NCBI GenBank assembly: GCA_003281045.1
Contig: QCDD01000002.1
Span: forward strand, 23,148 to 87,147
Origin: Pelagibacteraceae bacterium AG-349-L23
GTDB lineage: Bacteria; Pseudomonadota; Alphaproteobacteria; Pelagibacterales; Pelagibacteraceae
DNA: 64,000 nucleotides
Direction of reading: 5' to 3'
Positions 33,359 to 43,142 of this stretch are shown here, piece by piece (the stretch's first letter is position 1; each line of letters starts with the position of its first letter). The translations under genes were made by a program, and so were the position numbers. The notes beneath the pieces were generated by a model. It worked only from the letters and a program-made list of their open reading frames with translations. It was not told the DNA's origin and ran no database searches.

Positions 33359-35203
33359 TTATACTCCCTGTCTTTGTTTTGCTTTACCTTCTTTGTGTAA
33401 TTTTAGAGCTTTTTCATTTTCTTTAGTTTTGGGAATTTCTAAAGTTGGACTTTCCCAATAAGCTGATCCTTCAAGCCATTGATAGGAATGAGTTTTGATT
33501 GAAATAACATAAGTCACTTTTGATTTCTTCGCTCTTTTGAAAGCTTCCTCTAATTCACTGATAGAATTTACCTCTTCAGACTTTGCCCCCATACTTTCTG
33601 CATGTTTTGCAAAATTTACTTTTACTAAATTTGAAACATTTGAACTCTCAAATAAACAATTAAATTCTTTTCCACCTTTAAATAATTGAAGTCTATTAAT
33701 GACAGCGTGACCACCATTATCACAGACAATTACAATTAGTTTATTATTAGTTATTACAGATGAATATATATCTGAATTATAAAGTAAATATGATCCATCA
33801 CCTACAAATGTGATAACTTCTTTGTTTGGGTTGGCCATTTTAATTCCTAAAGCTCCAGAAATTTCATAACTCATACAACTAAAGCCCCACTCTGTTTCAT
33901 GAGTATTAAGTTCTCTTGGTCTCCAAATTTGAACAACTTCACCTACCAAACCTCCAGCTGCAGTGACAGCGATATCACTTGGATCAGAGTTTCTATAAAT
34001 AGCACCAACTGCATGAGCATAACTTGGAAGTTTTTGATTAGTTGGTCCACTTTCTTTATCAACATATTCATTCCAAGATTTAAGTTCATCTCTGGATTTT
34101 TTATGCCATTCCTCGGGTGCTTTCCAATCACCTAAAGCTTGTGATAGTTCATTTAGAGAAACTTTTGCATCTCCAATAATTGATTGTGCCATATGCTTAC
34201 TAGCATCAAATCTTGCAACATTAATTGATACTAGTGAAAAGTTTGGATTTTCAAAATTGGACCATGACCCAGTTGTGAAATCTCCTAACTTAGTTCCAAT
34301 AGCAATCGCTAAATCGGTTTTTTTTGCAAAGTCGTTTGCTGCTTTTCCTCCTAAACCTCCGATAGGTCCCAAAAAATGAGAATGATCTCTTTTCATAGAA
34401 GAATAACCCATTACAGTTTGTGTTACAGGTATATTATGTTTAATTGCAAAAGTAGAAAGTTCCTCCATTGCATCTGAGTAAAAAACACCTCCACCAGAAA
34501 TTATGATTGGATTTTTTGATTTTTTAATTTTTTCAGCTGCTTCTTTAATTTGAAAATCATCAGGTCTTGGTCTTCTTATATTATGGATTTTTTCTTTAAA
34601 AAAATCCTCAGGGTACTCAAAAATTTCTCCTTGTATATCCTGACATAAAGATATGCATACTGGACCACAATCAGCTGGGTCTAATAAAACTTGTACAGCT
34701 TGGGGAAATGTTTGTAAAATTTGTTCTGGTCTAGTTATTCTATCAAAATATTTTGTAACTGGTTTAAAAGCATCATTTTGAGTAATTCCTGGATTATTAA
34801 AATGTTCTACTTGTTGTAAAACTGGATCAGGCATCCTGTTTGCGTAAGTATCACCCGGAAGAAATAAAATTGGCAGTCTGTTACTCATCGCAACTGCTGC
34901 AGCTGTTACCATATTTGTAGAGCCAGGACCTACTGAACTTGTTGCTACAAATACTTGTTTTCTTCTTTTTGCTCTAGCGTAAGCAATTCCTGTTAAAGCC
35001 ATGTTTTGCTCGTGATGACCTCTATAAGTTGGAAGTTTATCTTTATTTTCCTCTAAAGCTTGTCCTAAACAAGCTACATTACCATGACCAAATATTCCAA
35101 AAGCACCAGCGAATAAAGGTTCTTTTTTACCATCGATAAGAATTTTTTGAGAAGTCAGGAACTTTACAATTGCATGAGCACATGTAAGCTTTATTTTTTT
35201 CAT
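33359..35203 (-). CDS. iolD: 3D-(3,5/4)-trihydroxycyclohexane-1,2-dione hydrolase IolD
   Basis: 614 aa TPP enzyme. Opens the ring of the diketone made by IolE. TYRGHHEQNMALTGIAYA supplies the TPP-activating glutamate; SVGPGSTNMVTAAAVAMSN, LPGDTYANRMPDPVLQQVEH and the C-terminal FVGDGSYLLYNSDIY (GDG...N metal-binding motif) are characteristic of IolD rather than acetolactate synthase. Full length. It is first of a three-gene minus-strand operon, divergent from the aldehyde dehydrogenase. Confidence 0.93.
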   Translation of the reverse strand: MKKIKLTCAHAIVKFLTSQKILIDGKKEPLFAGAFGIFGHGNVACLGQALEENKDKLPTYRGHHEQNMALTGIAYARAKRRKQVFVATSSVGPGSTNMVTAAAVAMSNRLPILFLPGDTYANRMPDPVLQQVEHFNNPGITQNDAFKPVTKYFDRITRPEQILQTFPQAVQVLLDPADCGPVCISLCQDIQGEIFEYPEDFFKEKIHNIRRPRPDDFQIKEAAEKIKKSKNPIIISGGGVFYSDAMEELSTFAIKHNIPVTQTVMGYSSMKRDHSHFLGPIGGLGGKAANDFAKKTDLAIAIGTKLGDFTTGSWSNFENPNFSLVSINVARFDASKHMAQSIIGDAKVSLNELSQALGDWKAPEEWHKKSRDELKSWNEYVDKESGPTNQKLPSYAHAVGAIYRNSDPSDIAVTAAGGLVGEVVQIWRPRELNTHETEWGFSCMSYEISGALGIKMANPNKEVITFVGDGSYLLYNSDIYSSVITNNKLIVIVCDNGGHAVINRLQLFKGGKEFNCLFESSNVSNLVKVNFAKHAESMGAKSEEVNSISELEEAFKRAKKSKVTYVISIKTHSYQWLEGSAYWESPTLEIPKTKENEKALKLHKEGKAKQRQGV

Positions 35204-35257
35204 AATTGTAGATATATTCTCTTAAAATTTCGCTTAATTAACCATAAAATAAAAATT

Positions 35258-36700
35258 ATGTATAGTAAATTTGGGCAATTCATTGATGGTAAGTGGCAAC
35301 AAGCGGAAAAAAAAGAAACTTACGATGTTATAAATCCTGCTACGGAAGAAATTATTGGCCAAGCATCTAAAGCGTCTTCAGCTGATGTTCAAAAAGCTCT
35401 TAAATCTGCAGAGAAAGGTTTGGAAGTTTGGAAAAACACATTACCTTGGCAGAGATCATATATTATTAGAAAAATTGCTGATCTTCTAAGAAAAAAACAA
35501 GACATTTTAGCAAGATGGTTAACAATTGAAGTTGGAAAACCTTTGGCAGAGGGAATTGGCGAAACTGGTGGGGCTGCTGATATTTTTGAGTGGAATGCTG
35601 AAGAAACAAAAAGAATTTATGGACAAACAGTCGAAAGTCGATTTCCAGATACGAGAGTTCATGTTTATTATCAGCCAGTTGGAGTTGTAGCAGCTTTAGT
35701 GCCATGGAATTTTCCTTTAATTCTAGCAGCAAGAAAAATTTCAACAGCATTAGCTGCCGGATGTTCAGTAATTTGTAAGCCTGATGTAATTACGCCAGGA
35801 ACAGTAATGGAGTTAGTAGATATTTGTAAAGAAGCGGGAGTCCCTCCTGGAGTTGTAAACTTATTATCAGGAGATCCTGAAAGTATTTCAAATGAGTTGT
35901 TAGAGTCTGATGTTATTAAAAAGGTTTCAATTACTGGATCAACAAGAGTAGGTAAATTAATCTTAAAAAAGGCCGCAGACAAAGTTCAAAGAGTCACAAT
36001 GGAGCTTAGTGGACACTCACCTTTTATAGTTTTTGATGATGTTGATATAAATAAAGTTGCAGATATGGCAATTACTGCAAAATTTAGAAATAATGGTCAA
36101 GTTTGTATTTCACCTAATAGATTTTATATACAAGAAAATAAAAAAGACGAATTCATTAATGCGTTTATTGAAAGAACAAAAAAATTAAAAATTGGAAATG
36201 GTTTAGATGAAGGAGTTCAATTAGGTCCTTTAACAACTGCAAAAAGATTAGGAGAAATCGAAGAATTAGTTGAAACAACAAAAAAAGAGGGAGCAAAAGT
36301 TTTATTGGGTGGAAAAAGACCCCAAGGTTTTAACAAAGGATATTTCTATGAGCCAACAGTTTTTGACAATGTAAAAGACAATTTTACAATAATGAAACAA
36401 GAACCATTTGGACCATTAGTTCCAATGTTGTCGTTTAAAACTTTTGACGAAGTAGTCGAGAGAGCCAATAATAATGATTTAGGATTATGTAGTTATATTT
36501 ATACAAATTCTATGGATAAAGCTCATAAAGCTTCAGAATTAATGGAAACCGGTACTGTTGCGGTTAACACTCCTGCAGTTGCGATAGCCGAAGCACCTTT
36601 TGGAGGAATTAAACAAACTGGATATGGACGTGAAGGTGGTTCAATGGCAATTAAAGATTATCTAAATATTAAGTACACTCACCTTGGTTTAAAATCTTAA
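35258..36700 (+). CDS. NAD(P)-dependent aldehyde dehydrogenase in the inositol cluster
   Basis: 480 aa. NAD-binding PWNFPLILAARK, general-base glutamate in MELSGHSPFIVFD and catalytic cysteine in NNGQVCISPNRF (about residue 285). The short N-terminus FGQFIDGKWQ and overall pattern resemble succinate-semialdehyde/2,5-dioxovalerate dehydrogenases rather than the CoA-dependent IolA. I use the ATG at 35258; the frame is open upstream but that part overlaps iolD antisense. Followed by HpaI aldolase at one base, so co-transcribed. Confidence 0.9.
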   Translation: MYSKFGQFIDGKWQQAEKKETYDVINPATEEIIGQASKASSADVQKALKSAEKGLEVWKNTLPWQRSYIIRKIADLLRKKQDILARWLTIEVGKPLAEGIGETGGAADIFEWNAEETKRIYGQTVESRFPDTRVHVYYQPVGVVAALVPWNFPLILAARKISTALAAGCSVICKPDVITPGTVMELVDICKEAGVPPGVVNLLSGDPESISNELLESDVIKKVSITGSTRVGKLILKKAADKVQRVTMELSGHSPFIVFDDVDINKVADMAITAKFRNNGQVCISPNRFYIQENKKDEFINAFIERTKKLKIGNGLDEGVQLGPLTTAKRLGEIEELVETTKKEGAKVLLGGKRPQGFNKGYFYEPTVFDNVKDNFTIMKQEPFGPLVPMLSFKTFDEVVERANNNDLGLCSYIYTNSMDKAHKASELMETGTVAVNTPAVAIAEAPFGGIKQTGYGREGGSMAIKDYLNIKYTHLGLKS

Positions 36701-36701
36701 A

Positions 36702-37493
36702 ATGAGACCAAATAAAATAAGAAAGATGATGAGAGGAGGTGAGCCAATAATTAATGGATGGCTTCAAATTCCTAGTTCTTTTTCTGCAGAGGTAATGTCA
36801 AATCAGGGATGGGACTCTATTACGATTGATATGCAACATGGTGTTATAGATTACCCTTCTGCATTACAGATGTTGCAAGCTATATCAACTACTGATGTAA
36901 CCCCACTTGCAAGAGTGAATTGGAATGAACCTGGGCAGATCATGAAAATTCTAGATGCCGGATGTTATGGAATAATTTGCCCAATGGTGAGTAATAAATC
37001 TGAAGCTGAAAGATTTGTTCAAGCATGTTTATATCCACCAAAAGGTTATAGAAGTTATGGCCCAATTAGAGGTTTAATATATGGTGGAAGTGATTATGGA
37101 GATCATGCGAATAATGAAATTTTAAAACTAGCAATGATAGAGACTAAAGAGGCAATAGATAAACTAGATGAGATTATGACAACACCGGGCTTAGATGGAA
37201 TTTATATTGGACCTGCAGATTTAAGCTTAGCTTTGGGTGAAAAACCTTCATTTGATAAACCAGAAAATTCAGGGACATATAAAGAGATTTTGAATATCTT
37301 GGAACATGCAAAAAAAAATAAAATTTTTGCAGGTATTCATAATGCTAGTCCAGAGTATGCAAAAAAAATGCTTAATTTAGGATTTAATTTGGTAACCATT
37401 GGATCCGATCAAAGGTATATGAGTGCAGGTGCAAAAGAAGCTGTATCTAAATTAAAATCAATCAAATCAAAAGAAGACTCTAAAGCTTACTAA
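36702..37493 (+). CDS. HpcH/HpaI-family aldolase
   Basis: 263 aa TIM-barrel class II aldolase. Marks: GWLQIPSSFSAEVMSNQGWD, DMQHGVIDY (catalytic His), MVSNKSEAERFVQACLYPPKGYRS and IYIGPADLSLALG (metal/arginine loops). Splits 2-keto-3-deoxy or 4-hydroxy-2-oxo acids to pyruvate plus an aldehyde. In this cluster, next to an aldehyde dehydrogenase, it could do the final carbon cleavage in place of IolJ; inference. Confidence 0.9.
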   Translation: MRPNKIRKMMRGGEPIINGWLQIPSSFSAEVMSNQGWDSITIDMQHGVIDYPSALQMLQAISTTDVTPLARVNWNEPGQIMKILDAGCYGIICPMVSNKSEAERFVQACLYPPKGYRSYGPIRGLIYGGSDYGDHANNEILKLAMIETKEAIDKLDEIMTTPGLDGIYIGPADLSLALGEKPSFDKPENSGTYKEILNILEHAKKNKIFAGIHNASPEYAKKMLNLGFNLVTIGSDQRYMSAGAKEAVSKLKSIKSKEDSKAY

Positions 37494-37499
37494 ATTTAA

Positions 37500-38465
37500 G
37501 TGTCAGATAAAAAAAAAATTTTGATAATTCAACCTATTCATAAAGCGGGGATAGATCTCATAAAGAATAACACAAATTATGATTATGAGATTATTGAAAA
37601 TATAGATGATAAAGATATTAAACAAAAAATTTTGGAGTGTGATGGTCTATCAATTAGAACGGCAAATTTATCTAGCGAATTAATCAATATATCAAAAAAA
37701 CTTAAGATTATATCTCGCCATGGCGTTGGGTACGACAATATTGATCTCAAGTCTTCTAAAGAAAAAAATATCACTTTGGCAATTACGGCTACAGCAAACG
37801 CTGTTGCGGTGGCAGAACATGTTATGTTTATGTTGCTCAATATATCGAAGAGAAAAAATATGTATGATGAGGCTGTTAAAACAGGAAATTTTTCTAATAG
37901 AAACAGACTTCCAAAAACAATTGAACTTTGGAAAAAAAATATTTTAATTGCTGGATTTGGAAGAATAGGTCAATCTTTAATTAGAAGATGCAAAGGATTT
38001 GAAATGAATGTTTTTGTTTATGATCCATTTGTTTCAAAAGATATTATTGAGGAATTGGGTGGAAAAAAAGTTGAGGATCTTACAGAAGCAGTAAAATCTA
38101 TGGATGCCATTTCTTTACATATGCCTCTTAATGAAAAAACGAAAAATATTATTAATTATGACTTACTTAAAACAATGAAGAAAAATTGTATAATTATTAA
38201 TGCTGCAAGAGGTGGAATGATTAATGAGAATGACTTAGATAAAGCATTAAATGAAAGTCTTATATTTGGTGCAGGTTTAGATGTTTTTGAAACAGAACCA
38301 CCTAAAGAGAATAATCCTTTGCTAAAAAACAATAAAGTTTTTTTAAGTCCTCATACCGCTGCATTTACTGAGGAATGCATGATAAGAATGGGAAAGGAAA
38401 CAATACAAAATATAATTGATTTTTTCGAAAAAAAATTAGACAAATCAAAAATTATTAAATTTTAA
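37500..38465 (+). CDS. D-2-hydroxyacid dehydrogenase, paralogue of the 24777 gene
   Basis: 321 aa, begins with GTG. NAD motif AGFGRIGQSLIRRC; catalytic Arg in NAARGGMINE, Glu in FETEPP and His in SPHTAA. No ACT domain. Roughly half identical to the gene at 24777-25739, with matching C-terminal ends. It follows the aldolase by six bases on the same strand, so a 2-hydroxy/2-keto acid step in the sugar-acid route is likely. Confidence 0.88.
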   Translation: MSDKKKILIIQPIHKAGIDLIKNNTNYDYEIIENIDDKDIKQKILECDGLSIRTANLSSELINISKKLKIISRHGVGYDNIDLKSSKEKNITLAITATANAVAVAEHVMFMLLNISKRKNMYDEAVKTGNFSNRNRLPKTIELWKKNILIAGFGRIGQSLIRRCKGFEMNVFVYDPFVSKDIIEELGGKKVEDLTEAVKSMDAISLHMPLNEKTKNIINYDLLKTMKKNCIIINAARGGMINENDLDKALNESLIFGAGLDVFETEPPKENNPLLKNNKVFLSPHTAAFTEECMIRMGKETIQNIIDFFEKKLDKSKIIKF

Positions 38466-38467
38466 TT

Positions 38468-38968
38468 ATGCGAATTAATTTCAAAAATTTTGGACTATTA
38501 GAAGCATTAGTGTTGTTATCGTTGGTATATGTGGTTGGAATGTTGATTTGGACCGCAAGTACAAGGCCTGCAGTTGAAGCAAAAGCTAACTTAGTCAAAG
38601 AAAATCATAAGAAAGTAGTCGATTTTATCAATGGAGAAATAAATAATTGCGGGAATAATGATGAAGGTAAATTAACTGTTTGGGGTGATCCCTGCAATGG
38701 CGAATGGTCTTCATCTAAAGTTGTGAATTATATAAACAAAAATCTTAATATAGAGAATCCTTTTTCAGAGGATACTAAAGTAAAAACTGATCCTGATCCT
38801 AGAATTAAAGCAGAAGGTAAAGCTGGGCAATCAGTTGAGATGGGTGTGATATTTGTGATGTCATCAAATTTTTTACCTGATCCTGGATCTGAATGGGTTG
38901 TGGGTACTTGTTTTAAATCTCCATGTGTTGCTGCTGGAAATAATGAACTAACTTCACTCTATAGATAA
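38468..38968 (+). CDS. Pilin-like single-pass exported protein
   Basis: 166 aa. N-terminus MRINFKNFGLLEALVLLSLV is a short basic leader ending FG, then a hydrophobic helix with glutamate at +3, resembling a type IV pilin/pseudopilin prepilin site (normally glutamate at +5). After the helix come a helical NLVKENHKKVVDFINGEI stretch and four cysteines in two pairs that could form disulfides. It starts two bases after the dehydrogenase. Pilin-like assignment is tentative; a membrane-anchored periplasmic protein is the safe description. Confidence 0.6.
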   Translation: MRINFKNFGLLEALVLLSLVYVVGMLIWTASTRPAVEAKANLVKENHKKVVDFINGEINNCGNNDEGKLTVWGDPCNGEWSSSKVVNYINKNLNIENPFSEDTKVKTDPDPRIKAEGKAGQSVEMGVIFVMSSNFLPDPGSEWVVGTCFKSPCVAAGNNELTSLYR

Positions 38969-39871
38969 TCAATTTTTATAAATTTCAATTTCAGATTCTT
39001 TTAATGTATCTGTAAGATATTTATAACCAATTTTGGCATACTCTAACGGATTTGCTTTTGCCGGATCCTGCTCTGCCTCAACCACTAACCATCCTGAATA
39101 ATTATTATTTTTTAATACATTAAATAAAGGTTGATAATCAATACAGCCATCTCCTGGTACTGTAAACGCACCCTCTAAAAAAGCACCTCTAAAACTTAAA
39201 TCCTCTTTTAAAGATTTTTCCAGAACTTGTTTTCTTATATCTTTACAATGGACGTGCAAAATTCTTTCATGATAATTTTGTAATATGTATTTTGAGTCCC
39301 CTTTTGCAAATAACATATGTCCTGTATCTAATGTTAATTTTACACTTTCATGAGTATTTTCTATAAGTCTTTCAGTATCTTTTTGGGTTTCAATTATTGT
39401 TCCCATATGATGATGATATGCTAAAGGCATCCCCTCATCCTCTAAATATTTTCCTAGTTCAGAAATTTTTTCACAAAACTTCTGCCATTCATCCTTTTCC
39501 ATTTGAGGCCGAGTTGATAATTTCCTGTTGGGATCTCCTTGTATAGAACCAGAAACTTCCGCGAAAACTATACAAGGTGCATCACAATCTTTAAATAAAT
39601 CTAGTTGTTCTTGAATAGATTTTTTTTCTTCCTCAACAGAATTTTTTCTTAAATTTGCACCATACCATCCTGAGCAAAGTTTAAGATTAAATTGGTCTAA
39701 TTTTGGAATTAATTCAGAAGATTTCTTTGGAAATTTTCCACCAGACTCTATGCCTATATAGCCTGCTTCATTGGCTTCTTTTAAACATTGTTCCAATGTA
39801 GTTTCACCACCTAACTCAGGCATGTCATCATTACTCCATGCAATGGGTGCAACTCCTAATTTTACTGACAT
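38969..39871 (-). CDS. iolE: Inosose dehydratase IolE
   Basis: 300 aa TIM-barrel (AP-endonuclease-2 family). The start VKLGVAPIAWSNDDMPELGG is the IolE signature; YHHHMGTII, LTLDTGHMLFA, HVHCKD and the final VVEAEQD are metal-binding blocks. Removes water from 2-keto-myo-inositol. It converges on the pilin-like gene with no spacer and is divergent from the iolG-type gene with 44 bases between them. Confidence 0.93.
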   Translation of the reverse strand: MSVKLGVAPIAWSNDDMPELGGETTLEQCLKEANEAGYIGIESGGKFPKKSSELIPKLDQFNLKLCSGWYGANLRKNSVEEEKKSIQEQLDLFKDCDAPCIVFAEVSGSIQGDPNRKLSTRPQMEKDEWQKFCEKISELGKYLEDEGMPLAYHHHMGTIIETQKDTERLIENTHESVKLTLDTGHMLFAKGDSKYILQNYHERILHVHCKDIRKQVLEKSLKEDLSFRGAFLEGAFTVPGDGCIDYQPLFNVLKNNNYSGWLVVEAEQDPAKANPLEYAKIGYKYLTDTLKESEIEIYKN

Positions 39872-39915
39872 AAGAAATTTTATTAGTTAAGTTATTATTT
39901 TAATACAAATTTTAA

Positions 39916-40917
39916 ATGATTGATATAGCTTTATTTGGACTTGGTAGAATTGGTATTATGCATGGAAAAAATTTAATGCGTAGTAAAGATTTTAATCTTA
40001 AATATATTTATGACATTGAACAAAAATTATCAAAAAAATATTCAAAAACATTAAAAACAAAAGCTATTAACAATCCGTCTGTGGCTTATAAAGATAAAGA
40101 TATAAAAGCTATTTTTATTGCCTCAACAACATCGACACATATTAGATTAATTTTAGATAGTGTTAAAAATAGAAAAATTATCTTTTGTGAAAAACCACTG
40201 GATTTAAGTATTAAAAAAATTGAGTCCTGTAAAAAAAAAATTAATAAATTTAATCCAAAAATACAATTAGGTTTTAATAGACGATATGATCCAACACACA
40301 ATAATTTAAGAAAACAATTACTTAGTGGAAAAATAGGTAAATTAGAAAAAATTATTATCACTAGTCGTGATCCTGCCCCACCAACTATGAAATATCTAAA
40401 AGAATCTGGTGGTATTTTTAGAGATATGATGATCCATGATTTTGATCTTGTTAGATTCTACCTAGGTAATGATGAGCCTGTAAAAATAATAGCTTCTGGT
40501 AGCAACATATCAGACAAAAGATTTGATAAAATAAAAGATTTTGAATTAGCATCTACCATAATTAGATCTAGAGCTGGTGTTCAGTGCATAATAACTAATT
40601 CCAGACATTGTAGTTTCGGTTATGATCAAAGAATAGAATTATTTGGATCAAAAGGTATGTTAATTTCAGAAAATAAAAGACAAAACGAGACATCTTTATA
40701 TTCTGCACAATCAACTTCGAATAAATCTCCTTTGCTTAATTTTTTTATTGAGAGGTATAAAGATGCTTATAAAAATCAACTAAAGGATTTTGCAAAATTT
40801 ATAAGTAAAAAAATTCAACCTCTTGCAGGATTTGAAGAAGGAAGAAAAGCTCTGATAATTGCGAATGCAGCTCAAAAATCTTTACGATCAAAAAAGTTTG
40901 AAAAACTTAATCTTTAA
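39916..40917 (+). CDS. iolG: Inositol 2-dehydrogenase-like protein (IolG family)
   Basis: 333 aa Gfo/Idh/MocA protein. NAD motif FGLGRIGIMHGKNLMR (residues 7-22), FCEKPLDLSI, GFNRRYDPTHNNLR (typical of inositol dehydrogenases), and RDMMIHDFDLVRFYLG with the catalytic Asp/His. Oxidises myo-inositol or an isomer to the inosose, feeding iolE next door. Lies upstream of the ABC importer on the same strand. Confidence 0.88.
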   Translation: MIDIALFGLGRIGIMHGKNLMRSKDFNLKYIYDIEQKLSKKYSKTLKTKAINNPSVAYKDKDIKAIFIASTTSTHIRLILDSVKNRKIIFCEKPLDLSIKKIESCKKKINKFNPKIQLGFNRRYDPTHNNLRKQLLSGKIGKLEKIIITSRDPAPPTMKYLKESGGIFRDMMIHDFDLVRFYLGNDEPVKIIASGSNISDKRFDKIKDFELASTIIRSRAGVQCIITNSRHCSFGYDQRIELFGSKGMLISENKRQNETSLYSAQSTSNKSPLLNFFIERYKDAYKNQLKDFAKFISKKIQPLAGFEEGRKALIIANAAQKSLRSKKFEKLNL

Positions 40918-41018
40918 TTGAATCAACCCTTAGTAGAAAACAACCTGTCTGCTTTACAACTAAATGATATTTTGATTAGATTTTATTTTTAAAAGTTAAC
41001 TTTAATTAGAGGAAAATA

Positions 41019-41942
41019 ATGAAAACAATAAAAAACTTTATATTAGCTTTAGCTGCATGGGCAATGATGTCTGTATCTGCTTTAGCTGTAGATATAATTG
41101 TGGTTTCTCATGGTCAAGCAAACGACCCTTTCTGGTCAGTTGCTAAAAATGGAGTTGATGCTGGATGTAAAGACATGGGAGTGTCTTGCAAATACACAGC
41201 ACCAGCTACTTTTGACATGGTAGAAATGGCAAAATTAATTGATAATGCTGTATCACAAAAACCGAAAGGTATAGTGATAACATTACCAGATGCTGCTGCT
41301 TTAGGAAAATCAGTTAAAGCTGCAATAGCTGCTGGTATTCCTGTAATATCAATGAACTCTGGATCTGATGATTATGCATCTTTAGGAATTAGTGCACACG
41401 TTGGACAAACTGAGTTTGAAGCAGGTGTTGGTGGTGGACAAAAAATGAAAGCCGCTGGTGGAAAAAAAGCATTATGTGTTAACCATGAGGTAGGAAACGT
41501 TGCACTTGATAGAAGATGTGCTGGTTTCAAAAAAGGTTTTGGTGGATCTGTTGATATTTTAGGTACTTCAAATGACCCAACAGAAATTCAAAAAGCTGTT
41601 GCTGCAAAATTAGGTGGTGGATATGACACTATTCTAACTTTAGGTGCTGGATTGTCTGGTGAAGCAGCTTTGAAAGCACTTGAGTCAGCTGGAAAAGTTG
41701 GTTCTGTAAGATTAGGAACATTTGATATGTCTCCAAATATGTTAAAAGCTGCTGCTGCAGGAAAAGTAGAGTTTTTAATTGACCAACAGCAATATCTACA
41801 AGGATATTTGCCAATAGCTATCTTTGGACAATATATGAGATGGGGAACAATGCCAGCAGGTGTAGTAATGACTGGACCTGGGTTTGTTACTCCTGACAAT
41901 GCTTCTAAAGTAATTAAATGGGCAGCTCAAGGTTATAGATAA
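41019..41942 (+). CDS. Periplasmic sugar/inositol-binding protein (CUT2 ABC transporter)
   Basis: 307 aa with signal peptide (cleavage after SVSALA, about residue 23). Type I periplasmic-binding fold: IIVVSHGQANDPFWSVAKNG, a second-domain GTSNDPTEIQKAVAAKL and LTLGAGLSGEAALKALESAG. CUT2 family, which handles ribose, xylose, inositol and the like; cluster context points to a cyclitol. A strong hairpin follows, probably raising its expression over the permease and ATPase. Confidence 0.92.
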   Translation: MKTIKNFILALAAWAMMSVSALAVDIIVVSHGQANDPFWSVAKNGVDAGCKDMGVSCKYTAPATFDMVEMAKLIDNAVSQKPKGIVITLPDAAALGKSVKAAIAAGIPVISMNSGSDDYASLGISAHVGQTEFEAGVGGGQKMKAAGGKKALCVNHEVGNVALDRRCAGFKKGFGGSVDILGTSNDPTEIQKAVAAKLGGGYDTILTLGAGLSGEAALKALESAGKVGSVRLGTFDMSPNMLKAAAAGKVEFLIDQQQYLQGYLPIAIFGQYMRWGTMPAGVVMTGPGFVTPDNASKVIKWAAQGYR

Positions 41943-41953
41943 AAATATGAATT

Positions 41954-41988
41954 AAAGGCCTGACTAATATTAGTCAGGCCTTTTTTTT
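41954..41988 (+). terminator. Intra-operon terminator/attenuator after the binding protein
   Basis: Perfect 30-base palindrome AAAGGCCTGACTAAT / ATTAGTCAGGCCTTT (41954-41983) running into eight T. It sits between the binding protein and the permease of one transporter, as often seen where the binding protein must be made in excess. Confidence 0.9.
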
Positions 41989-42014
41989 AATCATCTTTAA
42001 ATTATAATTTTTAT

Positions 42015-43142
42015 ATGTCTGTAAAATCAGAGAGTATTCAATCTAAAAAAGATAGTGGACAAGATGAAAGACTTAAAAAAATTTCACCTCTTAGAGTTTT
42101 ATTAAACAGACCAGAGCTTGGTGCTTTGGGTGGTTCAATTTTAGTTTTTATTTTTTTTGGAATAGTTGCTGGTGACACTGGAATGTTTAGCGCTTATGGG
42201 ACATTAAATTTTTTAGATGTTTCAGCTAATTTAGGAATTATTGCTATTGCTGCTGCAATGTTAATGATCGGTGGAGAGTTTGATTTATCAATTGGATCAA
42301 TGATTGGTTTTGCAGGAATCTGTATCGCTATACCTGCAATTTATTGGGGCTGGCCTTTATGGACGAGTATTATTTTTGCTTTTGCTATGGCAGTACTAAT
42401 TGGTTATTTCAATGGAATAATGGTAGTAAAAACTGGTCTTCCATCCTTTATCGTAACTCTTGCAATGTTGTTCATTTTAAGAGGAGCAACTTTGGCTATT
42501 ACGAGATTAATTACAGGAAGAACTCAAGTACCAGGGTTAAGAGTTTTAATAGAGAATGATCCAATTGCTTGGTTGTTTGCAACAGATACTTTTCAATGGT
42601 TGTTCACATGGCTAGGATCGATGAAATTAATTGCACTGAGAACTGACGGTACACCATTAGCTACAGGTATTCCACCATCAGTAATATGGTTTATTGCTCT
42701 TACATTATTTGCGACTTGGATACTTATGAAAACTAGATATGGAAATTGGATATTTGCATCAGGTGGAGATAAAGTTGGTGCTACAAATGTCGGTGTACCT
42801 GTTGGAAGAGTAAAAATAAGTCTATTTATTGGAACAGCTGTAGCATCGACAATATTTGCTTGTATTCAAGTGTTAGATGCAGGTTCAGCAGACACTATGA
42901 GAGGAACTTTAAAAGAATTGGAAGCAATAGCAGCTGCCGTGGTTGGTGGTTGTCTTTTGACCGGAGGTTATGGCTCTGCCATCGGAGCAGCATTGGGTGC
43001 TATTATTTTTGGCACTGTATCAATGGGAATTTTTTATACAGATGTTGATACTGATTGGTTTAAGGTTTTTTTAGGTGCTATGATGTTAATTGCAGTAGTA
43101 TTCAATAATTATATTAGAAAAAAAGTTACGGAGACTAAGTGA
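42015..43142 (+). CDS. CUT2 sugar/inositol ABC transporter permease
   Basis: 375 aa with about ten membrane helices. [16 protein letters not shown] (about residues 90-105) and the late [26 protein letters not shown] are the RbsC/FrcC-type permease motifs. The N-terminal 30 residues are a charged cytoplasmic tail. Its stop overlaps the ATPase start (TGATG). Confidence 0.93.
   Translation: MSVKSESIQSKKDSGQDERLKKISPLRVLLNRPELGALGGSILVFIFFGIVAGDTGMFSAYGTLNFLDVSANLGIIAIAAAMLMIGGEFDLSIGSMIGFAGICIAIPAIYWGWPLWTSIIFAFAMAVLIGYFNGIMVVKTGLPSFIVTLAMLFILRGATLAITRLITGRTQVPGLRVLIENDPIAWLFATDTFQWLFTWLGSMKLIALRTDGTPLATGIPPSVIWFIALTLFATWILMKTRYGNWIFASGGDKVGATNVGVPVGRVKISLFIGTAVASTIFACIQVLDAGSADTMRGTLKELEAIAAAVVGGCLLTGGYGSAIGAALGAIIFGTVSMGIFYTDVDTDWFKVFLGAMMLIAVVFNNYIRKKVTETK

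Noticed and set aside
35147-35257. 37-residue extension of the aldehyde dehydrogenase
   Set aside because: It overlaps the 5' end of iolD on the other strand and does not look like an ALDH N-terminus; ATG at 35258 gives the usual start.
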